This document shows, in pieces, positions 1 through 5,279 of a stretch of DNA of 7,489 nt; within the stretch, counting starts at the first letter, position 1; each line of letters starts with the position of its first letter. The translations under genes were made by a program, and so were the position numbers. Location of the stretch: NCBI GenBank assembly GCA_945871045.1, contig CAMBUC010000097.1:1-7489 (forward strand). The letters are read 5' to 3'. This stretch comes from an uncultured bacterium. GTDB lineage: Bacteria; Bacillota; Clostridia; Lachnospirales; Lachnospiraceae. Under the pieces are notes generated by a model, which saw only the letters and a list, made by a program, of their open reading frames with translations, was not told the DNA's origin and searched no databases.

Positions 1-173
1 TCCATGATCACTTTGTTCAGAGGACGGGACTTCGTGTCTTCCGTTAAGTCCTTGATATCGATATGCTCTACGTTTACTTTGTCTTTTGGTCTGGTGACAG
101 GTTGTGATCTGTCTGTCATGACCTTTTCTATTACAGCATTCTGATTCATGCGGGGTCTTCTTGTTATACTCAT
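1..173 (-). CDS. N-terminal fragment of putative CpsD-type tyrosine kinase (partial)
   Basis: An open frame starts with ATG at 173 and stays open for 57 codons to the window edge, so only the N-terminus is visible. It is preceded by a GAGGAAG ribosome binding site about 8-11 bases upstream and follows the Wzz-type gene by 42 bases on the same strand. The visible residues (beginning MSITRRPRMNQNAV) are polar and charged, with no signal peptide or membrane segment, which fits a cytoplasmic protein. No Walker A/B motif or tyrosine cluster is in view, so the kinase call rests on position: in Firmicutes the gene after CpsB and CpsC is usually the autophosphorylating tyrosine kinase CpsD/CapB that docks on the CpsC C-terminus. 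It could instead be another polysaccharide gene. Certainty is high that it is a gene and moderate for its function. Confidence 0.6.
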   Translation of the reverse strand, partial: MSITRRPRMNQNAVIEKVMTDRSQPVTRPKDKVNVEHIDIKDLTEDTKSRPLNKVIM

Positions 174-215
174 AAACTGTTCTTCCTCGTTCCTGTTTTT
201 CTTGGTACCCGGCCG

Positions 216-971
216 TTATCTGCGCTTTTTTCCCTTTTTTCTGCGCTTCTTTGACTTTAATTCCTTGCTGTCTGATTCCGGGATCACGGTAAGGGGCATG
301 ACGCCAAAAATACGCTCGATGTCATCTGCGGATTTGAACGTATCATCCATGACAAATTTCACGGTAAAACTTCCACCGAGCAAGACAAGGGCTGCCAGCG
401 CTCCGATGGCCGTATTCATAATGATGTTGGGAGAACTGGGTTCCTCCGGTACGATGGCATACTCCGCCACGTTTGGTTCCGAGGTTTCCATCAACTCCGG
501 CAGATAGTTTTCTGCATGATCAGCCAGTAAGTTTGCAATATTTTTTGATTCCTCGGGATCCTGTGTCTCTACTGTGATCTGAAGCACACGGGTATTCCCG
601 ACTGTAGAGATCTCTATGAGCTTCAAAAACTCCTCGTAGGTATAGTCCAATTCCAGTTCTTCTACGATCTTTTCATAGACCGGACGAATACGAAGCATTT
701 CCTCATAATCTGCTGACAAGGAAGTTCCGAGATTCAGATCGGACAGATTGATCAGGGAATCGGATGATGCAGACACCATATACACCTTTGCGGTGGCTTC
801 ATATTTTGGTGTTAAAAGATAATAGGAGACAGCACCGGCGATGACACCGCCAAGAATGACTGCCAATATGAGCCACACCAATTTATGCCGCAGATAATAA
901 AACAGTTCGACCAAATCGATCTCTACTGCATCATCTTCTATCACCGGTATCGTTTCTTTTGTTTCACTCAT
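216..971 (-). CDS. Wzz/CpsC-type polysaccharide chain-length and kinase-modulator protein
   Basis: This 251-residue membrane protein matches the Wzz/CapA/CpsC layout. It has a short cytoplasmic N-terminus with the typical EIDLVELFYYLRHK lead-in (residues 17-30), a first membrane segment at about 31-52, the YEATAKVYM strand just outside (57-65), a large extracytoplasmic domain, a proline-rich PEEPSSPN motif (176-183) and a second membrane segment at about 185-208. A cytoplasmic tail carries DDTFKSADDIER and FGVMPLTVIPE. In Firmicutes such proteins set polymer length and their C-terminal tail activates the partner tyrosine kinase, which is probably the next gene. The tail ends in an unusually basic stretch (KKRRKKGKKRR). 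The ATG at 971 is supported by a GAGGAA site at 980-985. It starts only 2 bases after the LCP stop, so the two are probably translationally coupled. Confidence 0.9.
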   Translation of the reverse strand: MSETKETIPVIEDDAVEIDLVELFYYLRHKLVWLILAVILGGVIAGAVSYYLLTPKYEATAKVYMVSASSDSLINLSDLNLGTSLSADYEEMLRIRPVYEKIVEELELDYTYEEFLKLIEISTVGNTRVLQITVETQDPEESKNIANLLADHAENYLPELMETSEPNVAEYAIVPEEPSSPNIIMNTAIGALAALVLLGGSFTVKFVMDDTFKSADDIERIFGVMPLTVIPESDSKELKSKKRRKKGKKRR

Positions 972-973
972 CG

Positions 974-2089
974 TTATTCTTCCTCTTCGTCTTCGTAATC
1001 TTCGTCTTCTGCATCTGTGATCTTTTGCAGATGATAGATCTGTGTCAGTTTTTCTAGTTTATCGGCTTCATCCATGTAAAATTCTGTATGATCCAATCCA
1101 TCGCCCAGTGCCTGACCCAGTCCGGTTTCCCCGTCAAAAGTATACCGCCCGTCATACTGATAGCCACGTACGTTGCGAAGGACTCCGCCGATCTGGTTAT
1201 AATCCATGCTGGACACAGCATATTCACTGAGATCCTGCAACAGTTTGACCAGAAACTGCTCATCCTCGTTTTGCAGACGGCTGATCTTTTCAAACAGTCC
1301 GCTCATATAAGCCTGCTGTCTGCGCATGCGGGAAGTATTTTCACCGTCGCCCACATTCATGCGATCGTGCAGAAAATGGTACGCCTGCTCATCACTCAGC
1401 GTGATTGTCTCCCCCATCACCAGACTGGGATCTGATTGCGAGAAGTCATCCTCAATGGTGACCTCAACACCGCCGACTGCATGGTTGATGGTCGGTATTC
1501 CGGTCATATTTAATTCATAATACTCATCAATTGGCAATCCTCCCAGCAGATCTGATACCGCCCTCACGGTGTTTTTACAACTTGCTCTTCGATTGCCTCC
1601 ATACCAGTGAGCAGTACAAAGTTGAAGGATAGCGCTTGCGCCATCTGATCCATCAGTCTGCAGCAACACGATCTCCGTCATCGTGTCCCGGTTCAATTCT
1701 ACATAAGCATAACTTTGATCTGTGTGATCGACGGTGACAAGCATCAGAAAGTCCGCCATCGTTCCACGGTATTCCTCGCCGGTTCCCTGTTCGTTTCCGC
1801 TATAATCGGTTCCCATGAACAAATAGTTGTCTATTTTATGGTCACTTCCATAGATTCCGTCTTCCAACTGAAGTTCCATGGTCGGCTCAAACACGTCATC
1901 CGCCGATACTTGCTCTGTTGATTGTATTTGTTCCGTTTTCTGCACAGTTTGATCCTGTCTTCGGTTTTTTTCTGCAAACTGTCTTTGCAGCACATATGCA
2001 CCGCCTGCCATGACCGCGATCACCAGGCACAGGATCACCACTGCTATGATATTTTTCTTTGAGCCTTTCAGATATCTGCGTCTACTCAT
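974..2089 (-). CDS. LytR-CpsA-Psr (LCP) family glycopolymer ligase, divergent clade
   Basis: This 371-residue protein has a basic cytoplasmic start (MSRRRYLKGSKK), one membrane anchor at about 13-34, a Gln/Lys-rich linker to about 70, and an extracytoplasmic LCP domain from about 86 to 275. LCP proteins transfer undecaprenyl-linked polymers to peptidoglycan. Recognisable motifs are ADFLMLVTVD (112-121), NRDT (133-136, where the family usually has PRDT), HWYGG (161-165), HAVGGVEV (203-210), DEQAYHFLHDR (233-243) and GDGENTSRMRRQQ (247-259), which includes the arginines expected to hold the pyrophosphate lipid. Two cysteines (158 and 171) flank HWYGG. The extreme C-terminus is strongly acidic (EDEDYEDEEEE). 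Ten bases separate it from the cpsB stop. Its ribosome binding site is poor: GGAG lies in the last cpsB codons about 15 bases away, so coupling to cpsB is likely. LCP membership is secure; the polymer is unknown. Confidence 0.88.
   Translation of the reverse strand: MSRRRYLKGSKKNIIAVVILCLVIAVMAGGAYVLQRQFAEKNRRQDQTVQKTEQIQSTEQVSADDVFEPTMELQLEDGIYGSDHKIDNYLFMGTDYSGNEQGTGEEYRGTMADFLMLVTVDHTDQSYAYVELNRDTMTEIVLLQTDGSDGASAILQLCTAHWYGGNRRASCKNTVRAVSDLLGGLPIDEYYELNMTGIPTINHAVGGVEVTIEDDFSQSDPSLVMGETITLSDEQAYHFLHDRMNVGDGENTSRMRRQQAYMSGLFEKISRLQNEDEQFLVKLLQDLSEYAVSSMDYNQIGGVLRNVRGYQYDGRYTFDGETGLGQALGDGLDHTEFYMDEADKLEKLTQIYHLQKITDAEDEDYEDEEEE
980..985 (-). promoter_or_regulatory. Ribosome binding site of the Wzz-type gene inside the LCP coding end
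   Basis: On the minus strand GAGGAA lies 8 bases before the ATG at 971, a normal spacing. The same bases encode the glutamates at the end of the LCP protein, so the acidic tail and the Shine-Dalgarno site share sequence. This supports the ATG at 971 as the start. Confidence 0.75.
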
Positions 2090-2099
2090 TGTTTCCCAA

Positions 2100-2807
2100 C
2101 TATACTCCTAACAGTTGCTGCTCCAACCGTTCCTGTCCTGATAAAAATTCTTCTCCCAATTTCTTTTGGATCCAACTACAGGCTGCCGCAAGATTGGGTT
2201 TTCGGGAGTCCATATTGTGGGCATCGCTTCCAAGAAGGATCATTTCCTGCGCATCTGCAAGTTTTAATACTTTGCGCCTTCGCTTCCAATCCATAAAGGG
2301 TCCTGCGTTCATCTGCGGGATCACCGGTAATTCAAAGATACGGTCCCACACATCTTTTTTCTTTTGGAAATCTATGTATCGCTCGATATGAGCCAAAATG
2401 ATCGTTAATTTTTGTTTGCGGATCAGTTTCGCTACATCCTCATACATGGCATCGGTCCATTGACAAAAGGGCATTTCCAACAAAAGAATGTCTGTATCTA
2501 AAATACATAACTTCCGAACATCTGCCGCATTTCCGATTCCTCCGAAATAGTAGACTTCTGCTCCAAACGCATACTTGATCCGGGATAATTCCTCATCGCT
2601 TTCAATTTCGGCCATCAGCTTCCGACAACTTCTTTCTCTTCGCTTTAAAAAATTATCGATAGAATCATGATCTGCATAAAAATGCGGTGTAAACACAACA
2701 TGGTCAACACCGTTTTTTAATTCTTCATATAACATCTGAAGCGAAAGTTCCACATCACGGCTCCCGTCATCGATACCGGGCAATATATGTGTATGAAAAT
2801 CAACCAT
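2100..2807 (-). CDS. cpsB: CpsB/CapC/YwqE-type PHP-domain protein-tyrosine phosphatase
   Basis: This 235-residue protein has a PHP metal-dependent phosphoesterase fold and the usual length for the manganese-dependent tyrosine phosphatases that dephosphorylate CpsD-type kinases in polysaccharide operons. The N-terminus MVDFHTHILPGIDDGS (residues 1-16) carries the HxH metal ligands and the family signature. Further expected ligands are TPH (40-42), GAE (82-84), AHIERY (139-144, commonly AHPERY) and GSDAHN (193-198). There is no signal peptide or membrane segment, so it is cytoplasmic. The ATG at 2807 is fixed by the family's conserved start and by a GAGG site 7-8 bases upstream. It is the first gene of the operon, about 30 bases downstream of a clear promoter, and is followed at 10 bases by the LCP gene. 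A PHP enzyme of the histidinol-phosphate branch is less likely given the IDDGS signature and the neighbours. Confidence 0.92.
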   Translation of the reverse strand: MVDFHTHILPGIDDGSRDVELSLQMLYEELKNGVDHVVFTPHFYADHDSIDNFLKRRERSCRKLMAEIESDEELSRIKYAFGAEVYYFGGIGNAADVRKLCILDTDILLLEMPFCQWTDAMYEDVAKLIRKQKLTIILAHIERYIDFQKKKDVWDRIFELPVIPQMNAGPFMDWKRRRKVLKLADAQEMILLGSDAHNMDSRKPNLAAACSWIQKKLGEEFLSGQERLEQQLLGV

Positions 2808-2844
2808 AGATGATCCTCTCTTTAAACCTCATTGAAACATCTAA

Positions 2845-2873
2845 ATAGTAGCACTTATTTACTGTCTTGTCAA
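2845..2873 (-). promoter_or_regulatory. Extended -10 sigma-A-type promoter of the polysaccharide operon
   Basis: Read on the minus strand, a perfect TTGACA (2868-2873) is followed by exactly 17 bases and TACTAT (2845-2850). TGC directly before TACTAT makes an extended -10 (TGn) element. Transcription would begin near 2838, leaving about 30 bases before the cpsB ATG and its ribosome binding site. It lies between the glycolytic terminator and cpsB, exactly where the operon promoter is expected. No operator was identified with certainty. Confidence 0.85.
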
Positions 2874-2915
2874 ATGTTGTTAATCAATCATGTGTATTAT
2901 CTATTTACATTCATC

Positions 2916-2938
2916 AAATTGAACATCCTTAAATTGAA
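2916..2938 (-). repeat. Short direct repeat upstream of the polysaccharide promoter
   Basis: On the minus strand TTCAATTT occurs twice, with starts 15 bases apart (plus-strand AAATTGAA at 2916-2923 and 2931-2938). A related GATGTTTCAAT lies at 2831-2841 in the leader, close to the predicted transcription start. Such spacing could suit a DNA-binding regulator, but the sequence is very AT-rich and chance is a real alternative. Confidence 0.35.
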
Positions 2939-2940
2939 AC

Positions 2941-2984
2941 AAAAAAACCGCTATACGAATGCTTTAGATTCGTATAGCGGTTTT
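2941..2984 (-). terminator. Strong bidirectional intrinsic terminator at the end of the glycolytic cluster
   Basis: A perfect 17-base inverted repeat (arms 2944-2960 and 2968-2984) has a 7-base loop. The core stem is CCGCTATACGAAT. On the minus strand it runs into seven T residues (plus-strand A run 2941-2947), so it ends transcripts coming from tpiA. On the plus strand the arm is followed by TTTTCTATTT, so it may also work in reverse. It insulates the polysaccharide promoter at 2845-2873 from glycolytic read-through. Confidence 0.93.
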
Positions 2985-3014
2985 CTATTTAAATTACAAA
3001 TTAATAATTTTTGA

Positions 3015-3069
3015 CTATTAAGAACTTGCTCTTAAAAGTTTTCGATTATGAAGAGTCCGTTCTTAATAG
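3015..3069 (-). repeat. Long hairpin and imperfect tandem repeat at the tpiA stop codon
   Basis: The arms 3015-3025 and 3059-3069 (CTATTAAGAAC and its complement) pair perfectly. An inner pair, CTCTT (3029-3033) with AAGAG (3051-3055), is separated from the outer stem by a 3x3 internal loop. The right arm covers the tpiA stop codon and the codon before it. The same stretch also contains a diverged tandem copy of the gene's end: AATCGTAAACTATTAAGA in tpiA is followed 31 bases later by AATCGAAAACTTTTAAGA, with about 23 of 31 positions alike. No T-run follows, so this is not a standard terminator. It may act as a stabiliser of the mRNA 3' end. Confidence 0.65.
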
Positions 3070-3809
3070 TTTACGATTGAGCCGAAGTCAGCCTTTAAGC
3101 TAGCGCCGCCAACCAGTCCGCCGTCGATGTCGGGCTGTGCGAATAACTCTGCTGCGTTTCCTGCATTTACAGATCCGCCGTACTGGATACGAACTGCCTC
3201 TGCAGTAGCCTCATCATACATCTCTGCGATGCAGTCACGGATGCCCTTGCATACTTCCTGAGCCTGCTCAGTAGTAGCGGTCTTTCCGGTTCCGATTGCC
3301 CAGATAGGCTCGTAAGCGATTACCATGCTCTTTACCTGATCAGCAGTGATTCCTACTAAATCAGACTTGATCTGGAAACGGATCCAATCCATGGTTACGC
3401 CCATCTCTCTCTGCTCTAAACTCTCGCCACAGCAAAGAATCGGAGTAAGTCCTGCCTCGAATGCCTTCTTTACTTTCTTGTTCAGTAAAGCGTCATCCTC
3501 CTTGAAGTAATCACGGCGCTCTGAATGTCCGATAATCACATACTTAACACCTGCATCTACTAACATTGCTGCTGAGATCTCGCCGGTGAAAGCACCCTTC
3601 TCTTCGAAGTACATATTTTCTGCACCAACTTCTACGTTTGTGCCTTTTACTGCCTCAACAACGGGAACGATGTCGATTGCAGGTACACAATATACTACAT
3701 CTACGCTATCAGACTTTACTAAATCCTTTAACTCTGCACATAATTTTACTGCCTCGCTGGGAGTCATGTTCATCTTCCAGTTTCCGGCTACAATTTTACG
3801 TCTTGCCAT
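3063..3809 (-). CDS. tpiA: Triosephosphate isomerase
   Basis: This is a full-length 248-residue TIM-barrel enzyme that interconverts dihydroxyacetone phosphate and glyceraldehyde 3-phosphate in the cytoplasm. The N-terminal GNWKMN (9-14) supplies the substrate-binding Asn10 and Lys12. IIGHSERR (92-99) holds the catalytic His95. AYEPIWAIGTGKTA (165-178) holds the catalytic Glu167 and the mobile loop 6. YGGSV (210-214) and GGLVGGASL (230-238) form the phosphate-binding site. The ATG at 3809 gives the family's usual start and has GGAGG 11 bases upstream. It is the last gene of the gap-pgk-tpiA cluster, 132 bases after pgk. I see no convincing promoter in that gap, so transcription from upstream is likely. 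All key residues are present. Confidence 0.98.
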   Translation of the reverse strand: MARRKIVAGNWKMNMTPSEAVKLCAELKDLVKSDSVDVVYCVPAIDIVPVVEAVKGTNVEVGAENMYFEEKGAFTGEISAAMLVDAGVKYVIIGHSERRDYFKEDDALLNKKVKKAFEAGLTPILCCGESLEQREMGVTMDWIRFQIKSDLVGITADQVKSMVIAYEPIWAIGTGKTATTEQAQEVCKGIRDCIAEMYDEATAEAVRIQYGGSVNAGNAAELFAQPDIDGGLVGGASLKADFGSIVNY

Positions 3810-3841
3810 ATCAAAAAATTCCTCCGTATTTTTTTATAAGG

Positions 3842-3940
3842 AAGTTCGATTCACTAGGCTCGAAAATACCTCGCCAAGTTCCTTCGAACTAAGTTCGCAC
3901 TAACCTCATCCATCGCCAAAGGCTCGGATTCGCTAAGTGC
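3842..3940 (-). repeat. Repeat-like intergenic element between pgk and tpiA
   Basis: The 132-base space between pgk and tpiA is filled largely by internally repeated short words. AAGTTCG occurs at 3842-3848 and 3891-3897, CACTA at 3852-3856 and 3898-3902, TCGCCAA at 3871-3877 and 3913-3919, and AGGCTCG at 3856-3862 and 3920-3926. The first three keep their order in two modules about 45-50 bases apart. A small hairpin (AGTTC, CTTC loop, GAACT) lies at 3877-3890, and AGTTCGA at 3843-3849 can pair alternatively with 3884-3890. The composition is richer in CG and TCGA words than other spacers here. It could be a dispersed chromosomal repeat, a leader structure for tpiA, or both. Copies elsewhere in the genome cannot be seen from here. 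Confidence 0.5.
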
Positions 3941-3941
3941 T

Positions 3942-5165
3942 CTACTTATCGTCGGCTGCTGCTACTCCGGGAAGTGACTTACCCTCTAAGAACTCTAAGG
4001 AAGCACCGCCACCGGTTGAAATGTGACTCATCTTATCTGCGAAACCTAACTGATTAACTGCTGCTGCTGAATCTCCACCACCGATAATGGTTGTAGCGTC
4101 GGTATCAGCCAGTGCCTGTGCAACAGCGATGGTTCCTTTTGCAAGAACAGGGTTCTCGAATACACCCATCGGTCCATTCCAAACAACAGTCTTTGCTGTC
4201 TTTGCAGCGTTTGCGTACAACTCAGCAGTCTTCGGTCCGATATCAAGACCTAACTTGTCTGCAGGCATCTTGTCTGCATCCACATAATCAACAGCGATCT
4301 CTGCATCGATGGGATCAGGGAAACCTGCTGCTACAGCGGTATCTACAGGAAGTAATAACTGCTTTCCTGCCTTCTCAGCCTTCTCGATCATCTCCTTGCA
4401 GTAATCAAGTTTCTCGTCATCTACTAATGACTTTCCGATCTCATAGCCCTTTGCCTTTAAGAAGGTGTAAGCCATACCACCACCGATGATGAGGGTATCA
4501 CACTTCTCAATCAGGTTGTTGATAACATTTAACTTATCTGCAACCTTAGCGCCGCCAAGGATTGCTACGAAAGGACGTACCGGATTCTCTACTGCATTTC
4601 CTAAGAACTCGATCTCTTTCTGCATCAAGTATCCAACTGCACACTCGCCGCCCTTTGCACGAACAACATCTGTCACACCTGCAACAGAAGCATGTGCTCT
4701 ATGAGAAGAACCGAATGCGTCACATACATATACGTCACACAGATCTGCTAACTCTTTAGAGAACTCCTCGCCGTTCTTGGTCTCTTCTTTTCCACGGAAA
4801 CGTGTATTCTGTAATAATACAACATCGCCCTCTTTCATAGCCTCTACTGCTGCAGTAGCTGCCTCACCGGTTACGTTGTAATCTGCAACGAAGTTTACAG
4901 GCTGTCCTAACTTCTCAGCAAGACGCTCTGCAACGGGTGCTAAAGACTCACCCTCGTTAGGGCCGTTCTTTACTTTTCCAAGATGTGAGCAAAGGATCAC
5001 CTTTCCGCCGTCCTTGATCAATTTCTGGATGGTGGGAAGTGCTGCCACGATACGGGTCTCGTCTGTGATCTTGCCTTCCTTTAAAGGTACGTTAAAGTCG
5101 CATCTAACAAGGACGCGCTTGCCTGCCACGTTGATATCATCAACGGATTTCTTATTTAATCCCAT
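3942..5165 (-). CDS. pgk: Phosphoglycerate kinase
   Basis: This 407-residue enzyme transfers the acyl phosphate of 1,3-bisphosphoglycerate to ADP, giving ATP and 3-phosphoglycerate. Two-domain family motifs are all present: RCDFNVPL (21-28), SHLG (60-63), NTRF (120-123) and HRAHAS (155-160) on the substrate side, and GGAKVADK (204-211), IGGGMAYTFLK (227-237), WNGPMGVFE (329-337), IGGGDS (361-366) and STGGGASLEFLEG (383-395) on the nucleotide side. The frame is open back to 5231, but ATG at 5165 is chosen because GGAGG lies 7 bases before it, MGLNKKSVDD matches the normal family start, and the extra 22 codons would run through a hairpin and terminator. It lies 114 bases after gap and 132 bases before tpiA. 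Confidence 0.98.
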   Translation of the reverse strand: MGLNKKSVDDINVAGKRVLVRCDFNVPLKEGKITDETRIVAALPTIQKLIKDGGKVILCSHLGKVKNGPNEGESLAPVAERLAEKLGQPVNFVADYNVTGEAATAAVEAMKEGDVVLLQNTRFRGKEETKNGEEFSKELADLCDVYVCDAFGSSHRAHASVAGVTDVVRAKGGECAVGYLMQKEIEFLGNAVENPVRPFVAILGGAKVADKLNVINNLIEKCDTLIIGGGMAYTFLKAKGYEIGKSLVDDEKLDYCKEMIEKAEKAGKQLLLPVDTAVAAGFPDPIDAEIAVDYVDADKMPADKLGLDIGPKTAELYANAAKTAKTVVWNGPMGVFENPVLAKGTIAVAQALADTDATTIIGGGDSAAAVNQLGFADKMSHISTGGGASLEFLEGKSLPGVAAADDK

Positions 5166-5193
5166 GATTAAACCTCCATTAAAATGTATGTTA

Positions 5194-5212
5194 TTCACTG
5201 TTGCCCAGTGAA
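5194..5212 (-). other. Stem-loop in the pgk leader
   Basis: A perfect 7-base inverted repeat (TTCACTG at 5194-5200, CAGTGAA at 5206-5212) has a 5-base loop. It directly follows the gap terminator in the direction of transcription and ends about 28 bases before the pgk ATG, leaving the ribosome binding site free. It has no T-run of its own. It could protect the 5' end of a processed pgk-tpiA mRNA. Confidence 0.55.
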
Positions 5213-5214
5213 AC

Positions 5215-5249
5215 AAAAAGGTCCGGTCCAAACTGACCGGACCCTTTTT
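5215..5249 (-). terminator. Intrinsic terminator between gap and pgk
   Basis: A GC-rich 9-base stem (GGTCCGGTC at 5220-5228, GACCGGACC at 5235-5243) has a 6-base loop. On the minus strand it is followed by TTTTTGTTT (plus-strand 5211-5219); on the plus strand it is followed by CTTTTT. It can therefore work in both directions. It lies about 30 bases after the gap stop. Because pgk and tpiA lack an obvious promoter of their own, it probably lets part of the transcripts through, giving more gap mRNA than pgk-tpiA mRNA. Confidence 0.88.
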
Positions 5250-5279
5250 GAGTCGTTGTAATTCGAGTCTAGAAAAATC

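Noticed and set aside
148..507. A 119-codon plus-strand frame over the Wzz gene
   Set aside because: It is antisense to a well-supported membrane protein, and its Phe-rich start is the complement of the polybasic Lys/Arg tail.
2831..2984. Invertible (phase-variable) capsule promoter
   Set aside because: The long inverted repeat has only a 7-base loop and does not flank the promoter, and the repeated ATTGAAAC words are direct, not inverted. No recombinase is in view.
2832..3014. A 60-codon plus-strand frame in the tpiA-cpsB gap
   Set aside because: It runs straight through the perfect terminator hairpin and the cpsB promoter, has low-complexity AT-rich content and no convincing ribosome binding site.
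3810..3841. Separate tpiA promoter using the TTATAA near 3835
   Set aside because: No acceptable -35 box lies at 16-18 bases; the AT-rich stretch is better explained as the leader before the ribosome binding site.
3842..3940. CRISPR-like array
   Set aside because: The repeated words are only 5-7 bases, are imperfectly spaced, and form no uniform repeat-spacer pattern.
5166..5231. Upstream extension of pgk starting at 5231
   Set aside because: It adds 22 residues that run through a terminator arm and a hairpin and has no family match; the ATG at 5165 has a proper ribosome binding site and the normal family N-terminus.
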